Below, one piece after another: positions 8,427-19,899 of a stretch of DNA of 64,000 bases. The DNA is taken from positions 1 to 64,000 of the forward strand of contig JBBHKE010000824.1 of the NCBI GenBank assembly GCA_037447655.1, given 5' to 3'. The number at the start of each line of letters is the position of its first letter. The first letter of the stretch is position 1. Under the pieces are notes generated by a model. The model did not search any database, was not told the origin of the DNA, and worked only from the letters and a program-made list of their open reading frames with translations. Origin of the DNA: Zygnema cylindricum (Eukaryota > Streptophyta > Zygnematophyceae > Zygnematales > Zygnemataceae). A program made the translations under genes and the position numbers.

Positions 8427-11081
8427 CTGTCCACAAGTGAGAGCTTTCAACTATGAAGATCTACACTAAACATGTATAAATTAAGGTTTGAATAATGGAA
8501 TTAATGAAGGAGAGATGTATAGTGTGCACAGCCAATACTTCAAAAATTAAAACATGGTTTGTGGTTTACCTTCACCACAACTTTGTAACTTGATATTGTT
8601 CAGTGAAACATGACAAAACTATCGTCCCATTTTACAAACAACATATGTAAGAAAGCGTGTTTCAAAGAGATTTTAACTACACTTACCGCATACCAAAGAT
8701 CGGATCGGACAAATTTTGAAATCCCATCCACCCAAGGCCGGCCATTAAAGAGGCAATTGTTGTTGTCCCAATTTTGGCAACTAATCCATCCAGACAGTTG
8801 CCGGATATTTATGAGAAGAGCATTTTTGACATTGTTGCTGAAACATAAACCACCATGAAGGACAAAATGTTAGAAGCCCATAACATCAACTTTGATATGT
8901 CAAGCCTAATATGATGGGGACAACCCACAATAACATACTATGACATCAATACTAAGGTCCCGACCTGCCGAATCACTCAACAAAAAAGCAATAAATCCAC
9001 AATGCAAAAAACTAAGGGTCGACATGTACATACAATTTGCCGTTGTTAATTTTGAATCCATTCCATTGGCCGATACAAACAATTCCGTCAAGAAGCACAC
9101 CCGATGAGGCCCAATCGTAGTAGACACAACTTTGGCCTCCAATTGCATAATTCTTGTTTACATAGTTTACTGAACACATGGAAACCACAACACATTTTAA
9201 CAAATAAGCCATTACCATGCAAAACCATGCGTTGGACATTTGTCAAAAAACGGACTACAAAGGTTCAAGCTTCGTAGAATAGTCACAAAACGAAAAGAAG
9301 GATTTGGAAAACCTTGACATTTGAAGAACAAACCTTTTACATGAAAAAAGTCTACAAAGTTACTGTTTGAAAATTGGTAAAATTCACAACAAAGAAAACA
9401 CTGAAGTGGAATAATAAACACAAACGAACCTGGGTTATGCCATTTGGAGTTAAAATAGATGGCGGCTCCATCTCCAAAATACACTTTCCAAGGCTCGGTA
9501 ACCAATAGGTTTCTCGCAATATTAGAGTAAAAACAATCAGCAATATAGCTAGCTCCCCATCCGCAAGTTATTCCAAACCTTGTGTAGTTGTGAATGTAGT
9601 TATCGGTGATTTGTACCCCAATAGCTTCCCAATGCAAAACTATACCGACGTCACCACCTGTCTCCAAATCCAAGAAAGTAAACCAACAATGTAAGAGTCG
9701 AGTACGAAAAATCAAAATCCTCTTTTGCATTCATCAAACGCCGCTAGAATAATGTGGTGTGCATTTAGGTTGGCAATAATTGATAATAACATCGCTCTAC
9801 CGATCAGTAGTAGGCTTTGTGCCATATAAAATTACACATTAGGATAGAAACCTAGAAAATTCATTTGTTTAACGAGAAAAAGGGTTCAGTTCATGAATAG
9901 TGAGATGCAATTAGTGAATCGAAGAAACGGTAAAGAGCAAAAGATAACTTGGTCTCAGGATGGGATAGACTCCACACCGTAGATTTCACTGTTTGTCAAA
10001 TAAACGTTGGATTGGACGAGGTTGCTTGCGTTTCCACACATTCCGAATCGGACAGCAGCCATAGTATCGGAGGGATTGTAAACTGTGAGATTGTTGAACG
10101 AGGAGGAGTACGTCCTGTAGATGTCCAATCGACCGTTGAGAACGGACTGCAAATAATCATAAAAAGTGATAGTGAATATTGTCGAATGTCAACCGATGTC
10201 CGCTAAATTTGCCGGAGAATTCAAAAGCCGATTAAAAAATCAATTAAAATTATATCTCCATGGTCCAGTGGTTACTTCATGTGCACCAATAATTGAACTT
10301 GAAAATAAAGCCTCATTCACATCCAATGTGTATTCAATCTCCAAAATTTATCAAATGCATATTCAAATTTTTATGCTCGATTTGAGGGAGAATTCAAAAG
10401 CCGATAAGCAAAACCCAAAAAACATGAAAAACATATAAAAAAATCGATTCTCAAAACAATGTTTTCAGTTTGAATTTAATATCCAGCGTCGATTTCAAAG
10501 TTAATATTCACGACATGTGGTTCAAAAGTGCAACATTGAATCAACAATGTGTAACATCAAATGTTGCAGTGGGCGTAAAGATTAAAGAAGATTACATTGT
10601 GAACCAGAACTCCGTACGAATTGTAGACGTGGATCGCTGCACAAGCCGCCGGACGAACCAACCCTGATTCCGGAATATTAGGGCAAGGCTTCCTCTGATT
10701 GGCTCCGAAATACGGGAGATCGATGTTGATCTTGGAAACGTACACATTGCTCGTATTATAAATCGCCAGCGGTACGAAATAGTCGGTCAGGGATTTGATC
10801 CAAATCGGCGGACCGCTGGGGTTCAGCGGCTGCAAAATCGAGCACGCGAAACTGGCGTTCAAAATGATACGCGACGTCAGCGTCAAATTGGAACCGAACA
10901 GCAAGTACACTGTTGTCGTCTTCGGATACGACATTCGGCGGTACACGTCGGCAATTTGATTGACCTCGATGGAAACGGTGACGTTACTCGAACAAGGGCC
11001 GCCGGATGGGATGGGATACACTGCGAAAACGACAAATGAAAGAAAAGGAACCGGCGTCAGATCTACGCTCCGGATCTGCAT
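7879..11081 (-). CDS. Secreted right-handed beta-helix (pectate-lyase-like fold) protein, six exons
   Basis: Spliced from six exons (10596-11081, 9978-10146, 9430-9657, 9034-9169, 8687-8837, 7879-8426), about 570 residues. It starts at the ATG at 11081, with a hydrophobic stretch PFLSFVVFA (residues 12-20) like a signal peptide. The protein then shows short repeated strands with Asn-rich turns (for example NVYVSKINID, GVQITDNYIHNYTRFGI), the pattern of a parallel beta-helix. It has many N-X-S/T sites and evenly spread Cys and Trp, which fits an extracellular or cell-wall glycoprotein. The enzyme class (polysaccharide lyase, hydrolase or non-enzymatic) cannot be told: I see no diagnostic catalytic set. 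Four introns have matching phases; the last junction is unsettled. An acceptor-like TTTTCGCAG at 11021 leaves open an alternative upstream first exon. No disabling mutation was seen. Confidence 0.75.
8687..8837 (-). CDS. Beta-helix gene exon 5
   Basis: Acceptor TATGTTTCAG; the exon ends TATGCG before a consensus donor GTAAGTG. Its Trp/Cys/Asn-rich stretch (CQNWDNNNCLFNGRPW) resembles a motif in exon 6. Confidence 0.75.
9034..9169 (-). CDS. Beta-helix gene exon 4
   Basis: Acceptor GTGTTCAG; the exon ends AAATT before the strong donor GTATGT, phase 2. This donor was chosen over a GTACAT five bases later... because only it keeps exon 5 in the frame without stops. Confidence 0.72.
9430..9657 (-). 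CDS. Beta-helix gene exon 3
   Basis: Acceptor GGAGACAG precedes GTGGTGACG, joining exon 2 in phase 1 to give Gly-Gly-Asp. The exon ends CCCAG before donor GTTCGT, phase 1. It carries the clearest helix repeats (DNYIHNYTRFGITCGWG). Confidence 0.75.
9978..10146 (-). CDS. Beta-helix gene exon 2
   Basis: Acceptor ATTTGCAG precedes TCCGTTCTC. The exon ends TACG before donor GTGTGG, phase 1. It encodes SVLNGRLDIYRTY and the following coils. Confidence 0.72.
10596..11081 (-). CDS. Beta-helix gene exon 1
   Basis: 162 codons from ATG to AAT, followed by donor GTAATC, phase 0. Carries the possible signal peptide and the first helix coils. The frame upstream of this ATG closes within ten codons at a TAA. 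Confidence 0.7.
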
Positions 11082-12540
11082 CGAGTCTACATCGAAACGC
11101 CAAACAGATTAAAGTAAGAAATTGCTAGGGTTTTCTGTCCTTCCCTCCGTGTATCCGACGCCAAATATGGCGTGCTACCACTCTAAAGAAATTATTTTGC
11201 AATACCTTTCTGCTGGTGGGTGAATTACCTCCATCCGCCGCTTCGTTTTTTCATAATCAAGGTTCTCCATTCCGGCCGTTTTTCTATTTTCGTTCTGTGG
11301 CCATCTCTTGCAATATTTGTCTCCCGAATTGGCGTGCCATCTGCCACCGCTCAAAATCTTCGCACTTAATTCCATTTTCTCGTCGAACTAAGCTCGTACT
11401 GTGGAGAAGTGCTTTTTAGCCGGCGTCGTTTCAAGGGCTTCGGCCATCGCTTACTCCTACAGTTTTTTGCTCTCCCTCTCCCTCTCCCTCTCCCTGTTCC
11501 AGGTTTTCTCACCCCGATCAGCAGTCGCTGGTGGAGCGCCATCGTAATTTTCAGCTGCCCGAAGGTTTGAAACCTGCCCGCAGAAAAAAAATCCTATGTT
11601 GGAACATTCCACTGCTGTATATTTTATAAACAAGAAAAATTATGAAAAAAAGGGAACAAAAAAACAAACAAATTAACAAATTGGACTGAAAATTGCTTAC
11701 CTTCCCGTCTCTCCTTTGCGAAATTTCTTCGCCCAAATTGAGAAATGTGCTTTATCCTCTTAAAAATTCCTAATTATACGGTTATAGAATTCTATTAATT
11801 ATAACTTATTTTTACAAGTGTAGATCCGCCCAATTTCTTTGATGAAATTTGAGTGCCTAGCATCGCCCATCATCCGTACTTATAGGCGAGGAGAGAGAGA
11901 GAGAGAGAGCGAGAGATAGAGTGCGGGGAGAGATAAGTCACGTCGTACGCCGTGACCTTTCCACAAAATGTCAAAATCTGAAAAGGACAGCTTTCCGTAC
12001 ATACATAAATTGTTCCCGCGACAATCGAGTCTATATACTGCCGAAGCTTTTAGCCACGTGGAAGCTGCAGATATGCGCACGCTGAAACGTCTGTCGGTGG
12101 TTGCGTTCCATACTACATTCCGTCAAAAAATATGTCGGTGCCGACAAATTCCTTGCCACGTTCGAGTCGCGGGAACTTGTACGGTCTGACTGGAAGTACT
12201 TGTCGGTGAAGTCATTTCGCCAATCGCGGCGCCACCTCCGTTTGAAAATTCGCCGTCGGCCCGGAAATCGGGGGGATCTCCGTTGACGCGACCGTACGTA
12301 CGGCTGGCTGTCCGCATCTGACTTTGCGAATTATTATTATTTTGGCAAATTTCGCACTTTTCTTTTTGGTGTCAAAAATCGCAAGTGACACTTTTCTCGA
12401 ATCGTGACCTTCCGATTGGGATGAATATTGTCTACCGATAACATTTTGACACCTTGTATCGCTATTAGTGTCGATAGCTTTTTTGCCACTTAAAACATCT
12501 TTTATCCGTACACATTTGTCTGATTTTAAATCGGAGACCG
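11082..12540. other. Upstream region of the beta-helix gene, no firm gene
   Basis: Contains CT-rich microsatellites (CTCCCT repeats near 11470-11495 and GA repeats near 11893-11910). A minus-strand frame at 11175-11375 (66 residues, Lys/Arg-rich, with a possible GTAATT donor at its ATGGAG) could be a short exon, but nothing confirms it. The promoter of the beta-helix gene should lie at the left of this region. Confidence 0.35.
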
Positions 12541-12672
12541 CCAATCGAAAGCTGAGAATCTTACCTTTCAATTGCACCCGTCAGATCCACAATCCAGCAA
12601 GTGTGTACGGAGAAAAGAAGTTTTAAGAGTCGAAAAAAGCATTAACACTAATAGCGATTCGCGGTAGACTTC
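12540..12672. repeat. MITE right-end fragment, partner of 15447-15578
   Basis: About 130 bp match 15447-15578: GCTGAGAATcTTAC, the ATCCACAATCC block, GTACGG, and the terminal CTAATAGCGATTCGCGGT. The end sequence is a diverged form of the TA-flanked family terminus. Confidence 0.6.
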
Positions 12673-12899
12673 GGCGTCGTCTATATCGCGAGCTGGAAAA
12701 GATTTCCCGTGATGAGGATTGGACGTGACGTGACATTTTGCATCTCTGTGACGGCAGCGGTTAATTCTGGAAGGTGTGCGGCAGCTGTCGGAAAGGTGCA
12801 ACACTATTCGATGATGACGAGATTGAGAAACTGCCACTTGCAGACAAAAGTAACAGCATTTAAAAAGTACTGTACTTGTACTGCACTGTACCAAAAAGT

Positions 12900-13056
12900 C
12901 AGCTGACCTACCCCAGGTAAGCCCAAGTGGCGCTGGAGAAACAGCCGGAAATTGCGCACATTCCAGCTCGAATCTATTAAGTAAAACGTACGGTAAGGAC
13001 GTGGAGTTTTCCTGAAGTTCTTCTAGTAGAGACAAAGATCCCTCGATATCGTCCAA
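12900..13056 (-). CDS. Hypothetical exon, acidic and leucine-rich
   Basis: The minus-strand frame from ATG 13056 reads as plausible protein (DDIEGSLSLLEELQENS..., then FELECAQFPAVSPAPLG) up to a possible splice donor GTAGGT near 12907. After that the frame runs on without protein-like composition. The frame is also open upstream of the ATG. No domain is recognised; it might be one exon of an unseen gene or chance. Confidence 0.25.
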
Positions 13057-13483
13057 ATCCGCGGACGTGTCGGAAGCTCTACTCAGAAATAAATATTTTT
13101 GATCTGTTCGACGAAGACAAAACTGACGGTGATAAAACCCTAACCGATAAGACGAGGAAAACAGCTATCAGTATCGGTATCGTATCGGTCAAAGAGCTAA
13201 AAACAGCTCGAATAAACCATCACGGTACTGATTGGTTAAACGTGCGTCTGACAATTAAGGACCGCTGCACGACCGTCTAGCGAACACCGAATCTCGACAT
13301 CCACGACTACAGAAGAGATCTCAATTATGATGCGGTAATGTTTGTCGTAAGTGAAGCGGGATATTCTCTGCTGAATTTTGATTTAACGACTTTTAGTTCG
13401 ATCTGGCCGCGCAGATCAAAATCGGACGGTCGTGTAACGGCATATCATTCGATTGACACCTTTAATTCCGCACCAGTAATTTA

Positions 13484-13567
13484 GTGTATGTCCCCATGTA
13501 CTTAGCCAACTTACTTTGTAATTTGGCGCAGATTCTCCGTACACTGTTTTCTAAGTGTCCCAATGTG
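13484..13567. mobile_element. Left-end fragment of the GGGTATGTCCCC MITE family
   Basis: Starts GTGTATGTCCCCATGTAC just after a TTA (13481-13483) and matches the reverse complement of about 290-374. The complete copy at 13571-14348 begins directly after it, so it looks like an older copy cut by a newer one. Confidence 0.55.
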
Positions 13568-13570
13568 TAA

Positions 13571-14348
13571 GGGTATGGCCCCATGTGGCTAAGTTCGGGT
13601 TTTATTCTGTCGTTTTCCTTTGAAACTTAGCGCCGTACTGCCTAAGTTGCGACCGTACGAAGATATCGCAAATTTGTAGAGTACAATTTGCGTCATTCTC
13701 GAACTTAGGATGTACGAAAATTTGTCGTCTTGCTTTTTTTCAACCCACTGTCACGTCATCTTCAAACTTTTCATAAAACACATCGGCAATGTGTTTTAAG
13801 CTAAGTAAATCCGTTTACACCAATAATAAAAAATATTCTCACGTGTGAAAGTTTTGAAACAAATTTGACGACTGGAAAAAGTACAGGGCTGCTCGTTTTT
13901 GTCCGCATGCACCTTGTAGGGTTTTTATTTTGCAAGGGTCTCGAGGCTGCAGTGTCATTTCACGCAAAGTTGAAAAATCTGCGAAGGTGAAAAATCTGCG
14001 AAGTCATGGCGGCCGGCCAGGAGAGGTTTACGCAAAGGCAAAATCGTACAGCCACGGCTGCAAGGTTGCACGTCTACGATGTCACGCAATGACATGCGAC
14101 ATACCGAATCGTTTCAAAAATTACGATGTGTCTTGCGACGCTTCAAAAAGTTTCGAAAAAATACGGTGCGGCAAAGACAAATTGTACACGGTGACAACCG
14201 TCACGGGTATTGTCGACGTATACAATAGTCACAAACTTAAGTAACAATTTCGATTAAGCACATAGAGACACATGAAATCCGGGTCCACCGGATTCGCGCT
14301 AAAATACAAAGTAAGTATGCTAAGTTACACTTACATGGGGCCGTACTC
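13571..14348. mobile_element. Tourist-like MITE, 778 bp, TAA target duplication
   Basis: The left end GGGTATGGCCCCATGTGG and right end ACTTACATGGGGCCGTACTC are terminal inverted repeats. TAA flanks both sides (13568-13570 and 14349-14351). A 3-bp TWA duplication is typical of PIF/Harbinger (Tourist) MITEs. No transposase. Related ends lie at 374 (right end), 13484 and 17051 (left ends). The frame at 13930-14244 is not protein-like. Confidence 0.72.
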
Positions 14349-14351
14349 TAA

Positions 14352-14720
14352 GTTCAATGTAACGATTCGCGATTAAATTTCAATTTTGCAGCCAAGTTAA
14401 AAGCCAACATGTGCTTTCAAAATGAAGCCCGCTTAACGTGAGAAAGTGAATGTTTGCAACACTTTTATTTACATGTGGTTGTCGCAGTTTTGTTACCATA
14501 AACCTTCGCCGGCCATGTGAGTTATTGATTTTATTATGACGGATGACGTTCACAAGGGCGGCAAACGTTTAACCGGTTGTTACAACATTTTCAAAGTCCA
14601 AGCAGTTCAATATGAATGACCGTCAAATCTAAAGTCAGCGGTATTTCAATTGTAGTAGCGTGTACTTAAAACATAAAATCTTTGACAAAGTGACGTAAGT
14701 GACTTTGCGCAACCAAAGTA
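14352..14720. repeat. Diverged dispersed repeat, partner of 378-930
   Basis: Continues the homology to the first kilobase of the window (see 190-930) past the MITE end. No gene seen. Confidence 0.5.
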
Positions 14721-14995
14721 GTCACAGCCATGATCAATTCCAAAAAAAAAGAAAAAAAATCAACACACCATGCACAATAACCGCAGTTTAAAACTATGCT
14801 CATCCATACTAGTTCTGAAATTGTATCTAGAGGTACGTTTTTGACTTTTTTCTTTTGAATTTAAAAGTTGTCCGACGCCGTACGTTATTTTTTCAAAAAT
14901 TGTAGCAGCTGAAATTTCTCATATGACCGCTTTTGTATTTCTTTCAAATTACAGTACTGTACTTTCAAATTTCATTAGACGTTTTTAGGGTTTTG

Positions 14996-15475
14996 TGTCC
15001 GTTAGAACACAACTTTGTAGCTAAAGCGAACAAATATTTTTTATGATGATTCTTCGTACTATTGTACTGCACTGTAGTTTCCCCGTTGTTCCAATGTACG
15101 AAAACGAAAGTCGTAAATTAAAAAAAGTCGTGAAATTTGTACAGTACAGCACAACCGTGAATCGTAATTAACGTTAATAATTTGTTCGCCAGGCCGTTAA
15201 TCATAAGCTGAGAATATTATCTCCGTGAACAACCATGCATGTGTCCGTTCGAACACAAATTTGTAGCTAAAGCGAACAAACATTTTTTGTGATGATTCTC
15301 CGTACTGTTATACTGCACTGTAGTTTCCCCGTTGTTCAAATGTACAAAAACGAAAGTCGTAAATAAAAAAAAGTCGTGAAATTTGTACGGTACAGTACAA
15401 CTGTGAATCGTAATTAGCGTTAATAATTTGTTCGCCATGCCGTTAATCATTAGCTGAGAATATTACCTTTTAATC
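14996..15475. repeat. Tandem duplication of about 240 bp
   Basis: Bases 14996-15237 and 15241-15475 are about 90 percent alike by eye, both starting TGTGTCCGTT and including TGTAGCTAAAGCGAACAAA and GCACTGTAGTTTCCCCGTTG. The second copy runs on into the MITE end that finishes near 15578. Confidence 0.8.
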
Positions 15476-15578
15476 GCAACCGTGAGATTTACAATCCGAC
15501 ATGTTTGTACGGGGGAAAGATGTTTTAAAAGACGAAAAAAACATTAACGCTAATAACGATCCACGGTGGTGTGTTGTG
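15447..15578. repeat. MITE right-end fragment, partner of 12540-12672
   Basis: Ends CTAATAACGATCCACGGTG, a diverged form of the terminus of the TA-flanked family. See 12540-12672. Confidence 0.6.
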
Positions 15579-15636
15579 TACTTTTGTTTTGGATATTTGT
15601 TTTTTAGTAGTGTTATTTTTTTGTTTTAATCTTTTA

Positions 15637-16339
15637 GGGTGGACTTCCATTACGCGTCTCAGTAATTTTATGGAAAATTTTACTGAAGGGTGTGCCTTCT
15701 TTAGGTCGCGTTAGTAAACCACTTTTTTTTTGCGTGGCTCATTCTGGTTGGTAACACGTAGGTTAATATTCGATGCTAAAAATATGAAAAGAATCTTTAG
15801 AATGCAAAGTCTGAACGTAGTATTTGTACGAGCAGAAGTAATATCTGTACTAGCAAGGATAATATATGTACCAGCGGAGGTAATTAATGACTCTTACAAA
15901 GGGGCATTAAATGTACTACCCAAAATTTCAAAACGCAACGACAAAAAAGAAGCGACAAACTTTGATGGTGGGAGCGTGACGGGATACTTTGGGTGGATTC
16001 GCAACCACTTTGGCGGAAGGCACATGGCACTTGCAAGGTGTACGCACATACACGCGCGCTCATCGTGGATTATTTTTACCTTTTCCACGCGACCTATTTT
16101 TACACGTTCAGTCTTCGAGAATTATCCTCCATGCGCACGGTATTAACAAACTGTAGGGTTACTAACGTAGCGTCTCGCATAAAAGTGTAATAACATCCGA
16201 TGGTCCGAATTTACGCCTACAACCTTGGACCTTTTTCTGTAATGATGTTTTCCTTGATTTTTTTTTTTGTACGGTCCTGTATGAAACGGTTCGGCTGCCA
16301 GTAAAATGTCCCACTTTTTCACTAATGGGAAGGCCACCC
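15637..16339. mobile_element. Tourist-like MITE copy A, 703 bp
   Basis: Terminal inverted repeats GGGTGGACTTCCATTA and TAATGGGAAGGCCACCC. TTA flanks both sides (15634-15636 and 16340-16342). About 80 percent alike by eye to 18382-19085 along its full length. The open frames at 15730-16146 recur only as broken frames in the sister copy, so they are not genes. Confidence 0.78.
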
Positions 16340-16342
16340 TTA

Positions 16343-17047
16343 GAGCATTGTTCCATTAGGCTATCTCAGTAAATGTCGAAAATTCGTTTACTGAAGCCAT
16401 CGTTTTATTGTGTCGGGTCAGTAACCGACATTTTATTTGCGTAGCACAGTTTGATTGGTCCACGTAATAGATGAATACGATTTTATAAATTTCCAAAGAA
16501 TCTGTGACAACAAATTGTGACCACATATTTGTACCAGCGAAGGTAAAAAGTGACTTGTACGCCGTATTGAATAAAATCTCTATGGGCGGACGAAACTTAA
16601 GATTTGTAAAAGAGTACGAATATGTCAGAATGGTTAGTTGATGACAACAGAAGCGTGAAACAATATCCTCCGTCAAAGATTTTATTGCGGCTTCCGGTGG
16701 CCCCGCATCCTCCTTGGCTGAAGGCACATGTCATACGAGAAGTGTACCCACCTGGTCGCGCGGTCGTCGTGGATATTTGATAACTTTTCCACGAGGCACG
16801 ATGCTATTCGTTCAGGCGCTTAGAATTGACCTACTCCGGGTCACTTGTTGCAAACTGAAAGTGTCAGACGATGGCGTATCCGATTATATATCTGACGGTC
16901 CACGTTTACGCCCATAAACGTGGAGAATCAAATTCCACAATCAGTAGGCTTGTTTTTTTGACATTTTTTTTTTGGGGGTACGGCACTGTACGAAACAGTA
17001 TGACTTTCATTAAACAACGGCATTTCCCCCCTAATGGAACCTCACCC
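16343..17047. mobile_element. Tourist-like MITE copy C, 705 bp, abutting copy A
   Basis: Begins GAGCATTGTTCCATTAGG directly after the TTA that ends copy A, and ends CTAATGGAACCTCACCC before TTA (17048-17050). The interior is a diverged version of copies A and B. The two elements share a single TTA, so one appears to have inserted at the very end of the other. Confidence 0.68.
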
Positions 17048-17050
17048 TTA

Positions 17051-17354
17051 GGGTATTTTCGCATGTGGTAAAGTTACAGTTACTTCGTGTCGTTTTCCTT
17101 CATAACTTAGAAAAAAAACGAGAAAATCCGCAGCCGTACCAAAAAATTGAAATTAGCACCGTACAAGTTACATTACAGTGAAACTTTAGACGTACGTAAG
17201 TTTGTCGAATAGCGCGATGCAATTTGTCGTTTAGCGCATTTCGACCCATTTTCGCGTCCTTTCATCACACGTTCAAACTTTACGTCAAATCACCTCGCGA
17301 GGTGATTTTAAATATAGTCCAAAAAGGAGAGCGAATAGGAAGATGTTGTCGCAC
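17051..17354. mobile_element. Left part of a GGGTATGTCCCC-family MITE, cut by an assembly gap
   Basis: Starts GGGTATTTTCGCATGTGG right after TTA (17048-17050), with subterminal similarity to 13571-13700. It runs into the N gap, so no right end is seen. Confidence 0.45.
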
Positions 17355-17364
17355 NNNNNNNNNN
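17355..17364. other. Assembly gap (10 N)
   Basis: Exactly ten N. Sequence on both sides differs in character, so the true gap size is unknown. Confidence 0.98.
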
Positions 17365-18299
17365 TTTAAACCGTGGGATCAGGCAAGGCCTAGGCCGCGC
17401 CCGCCAGCCCATTGACAGCCAATGCCAAAGCCCATTGGCAAACGCTGGAGACTAATAGCCATTCGGTTCTTTTCTCTGTATAGCCAATAGCCCGTTTGGG
17501 ATGGGTATGTGTTCTGATTGATTTTGGTGATTTTCGCTTTGATAGTTTTCAGGATGTGCCTTTACATTGAACGTGTGATAGTTTTCAGGATGTGCTTTTA
17601 CATTGAATGATAGTTTTCAGGGGTAATTATTTGTATACGCTAATGAAACCTACACGCTAATAGCGATTGGCGGTGTAGCACTGTAGTTACGTTTCGTGTA
17701 AGTTACATTCCGTGTAGGACTTTTGATAGTAAGTTACATTTTCGTGTAGGACTTTTGATAGTGTGCAAGTTACATTTCCGTGTAGGACTTTTGATAGTTT
17801 CGCTTTTAGTGGTTTTAGTTAGTCTTGTGTATGGGTAGGGTTTGCCCGATAACCGATATGTCTCTTTTCTTGGCTTACCGATAATCAGAGGTCGCAAACG
17901 GTTACCCGAAACCGTAACCGACAGTTACCCGACCGCCCGCGCCGGATCCGGAACGGACTAGGGTGCCAAATTTTGGGGGCCGGGCGGATTTGGGCGGGTG
18001 ATTCACATGAAATAAAATAAGAAATCGGTTACAGTCAGGTAAGCAAAAAACGAAAAAAATTGAAGGTATCTAACATTATTGAAATTTGTACTCTTGGTAT
18101 CGTGGAAGTACGTGACATCATGATTAACGTTGCACATCTGACACAATACTAACACAATTCATTTCGCAAATTTCACAGGAAGATAAAGGGTAGCAAATCA
18201 TACTGTATTGAAAAGTGTTAATTATGTACTCTGTACGTGTTTTCGGAAATATGTCAAATTATTATGTTAATATCACGCGACAGATTGTAATTATTGGCT
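17365..18299. repeat. Short tandem repeats and transposon ends
   Basis: Holds a 34-bp repeat (GATAGTTTTCAGGATGTGC, about 2.5 copies, 17540-17622), a terminal fragment of the TA-flanked MITE (about 17640-17670), and a 30-to-36-bp repeat (AAGTTACATTTCGTGTAGG type, 3-4 copies, 17690-17800). It also holds a hAT-like terminus CAGAGGTCGCAAACGG at 17886 followed by GGTTACCCGAAACCG. No gene seen. Confidence 0.6.
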
Positions 18300-18302
18300 T
18301 AG

Positions 18303-19761
18303 GGTGAAGTTCCATCAGACGTTTCTGTAATCCTACGGCCAACTCAATCGTACGGCCAACTCTACAGATCGAGTCGATTGAGGGTGGACTTCCATTAGGC
18401 GTCTCAGTTATTGTACGGGAAATTTTATTGAAGGGCGTGCCTTCCATTAGGTCGCTACAGTAAACCACTTTTTATTTGCTTGGCTCATTATGGTTGATAA
18501 CACATAGGTTAGTATGAGATGCTTAATATCTTGAAAGAATCTTAGAATGCAAAGTCTAAACGCAATATCAGTACGAGCGGAGGTAATATCTATACCCGCG
18601 GAGGAAATATCTGTACCGTTGGAGGTAATTAATGACTCGCACATAGGGCATTAAATGTACTACCCAAAATTTCAAAATGCAACGACAAAAGGCAGCGACA
18701 AACTTTGATGGTTGGAGCGTGACGGGATAATTTCGGCCGATTCGCAACCACCCTGGCGGAAGGCACGTGGCCCTTACGACGTGTATGCACATACGCGCGT
18801 GCTCATCGTAGATTTTTTTTCCCTTTTCTACGCGGCCTATTTTTACACATTCAGTCTTCGAGAATTGTCCTCCCCCGTTGCGCGGTCTTAACAAACTGTG
18901 GGGTTAGTGACGTGGCGTCACCGGATAAAAGTGTAATAACATCCAGATGGTCCGAATTTCACGCTTACAACCTTGGACATTTTATGTGATGATGTTTTCC
19001 CTGAAAAAAAATTATGTACGGACCTATGCGAAACGGTACGACCGTCAGTAAAAAACCCCACTTTTTCGCTAATGGAAAGCCACTCTGAGTTGATGTTCCA
19101 TCACGAATAGTGTGTAAACCAAGTGTTCTAAATTGACTGGCGCCACACAAGCTACGATCCGATATTGAATGTCTTTCAGATTTTTAGCACCAACAAACTT
19201 AGCTTCAAATTTTCACTTGCGTACCATGTACTTGCGGAAGAAATCATCATACGACATAACTTTTGTACTTTTTGCAGACGTTAGTCTTTACGCCAGCTCA
19301 TTTTTAGGGTTTGTGTTTTCAAACATAACGAAATTCCTTTGAGAGAAATAGTGTGACGAACAAAAGTTACCAAAAATAGCGTGACGAAGGAATGTTACAA
19401 AATTACATTTTTATTTTCGGTTGTATTTTGCAAAGCACGTGTCATGTACAAATCTTGTGATTTTTCGTTAGTTTTGCATCGTGACACGTAGCTTAATCGT
19501 CCAGCGTGTTGCAATTTTTTTTTTATGTATCAGCCAACCCACCTCTTCGAGGTGGGTTGACAATTACAGAGAAAAATGAAGCGAACGCCTCGCAGATGAA
19601 AATCCAACGGTCAGTATTACCTCCCAGACATTCGGAGAGTATTGGCAAGATTCTCTATAATGTTGTTTTTCGTATAAAAACAAAATAAGCGGTACAGTTT
19701 GGTACGAATAGTCGCGGATTTGTGTAAACTACCTCAATTTTTGGCTGATGGAACGTTACCC
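18303..19761. mobile_element. Tourist-like MITE copy D with copy B nested in it
   Basis: Ends GGGTGAAGTTCCATCAG and CTGATGGAACGTTACCC, flanked by TTA (18300-18302 and 19762-19764). Removing the nested copy B (18382-19085 plus 3 bp) leaves about 752 bp, close to the other family members. Confidence 0.68.
18382..19085. mobile_element. Tourist-like MITE copy B, 704 bp, nested
   Basis: Full-length relative of 15637-16339. The flanks are TGA on both sides (18379-18381 and 19086-19088), a 3-bp duplication of a site other than TTA. It lies inside copy D. Confidence 0.75.
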
Positions 19762-19899
19762 TTACTCATACGCCGTACATTATCGCTATGTAATAATTAT
19801 TGGTTAATAAATCAATGTAAATCAAGGTAAAAACCTTCTTTATTGATCATGGTTAGTAACGTATGGTATTTTCTTATCGTTTACATTTTTGTTTTTTTT

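Noticed and set aside
11175-11375. 66-residue Lys/Arg-rich minus-strand frame as exon 1 of the beta-helix gene
   Set aside because: The ATG at 11081 already gives a signal-like start, and the phase of the possible GTAATT donor does not clearly match the 11021 acceptor.
12212-12577. 121-residue minus-strand frame
   Set aside because: Overlaps a MITE end, has no recognisable motif, and its composition changes along its length.
15730-16146. 138-residue plus-strand frame
   Set aside because: Inside a Tourist-like MITE; the sister copy at 18382-19085 does not keep the frame.
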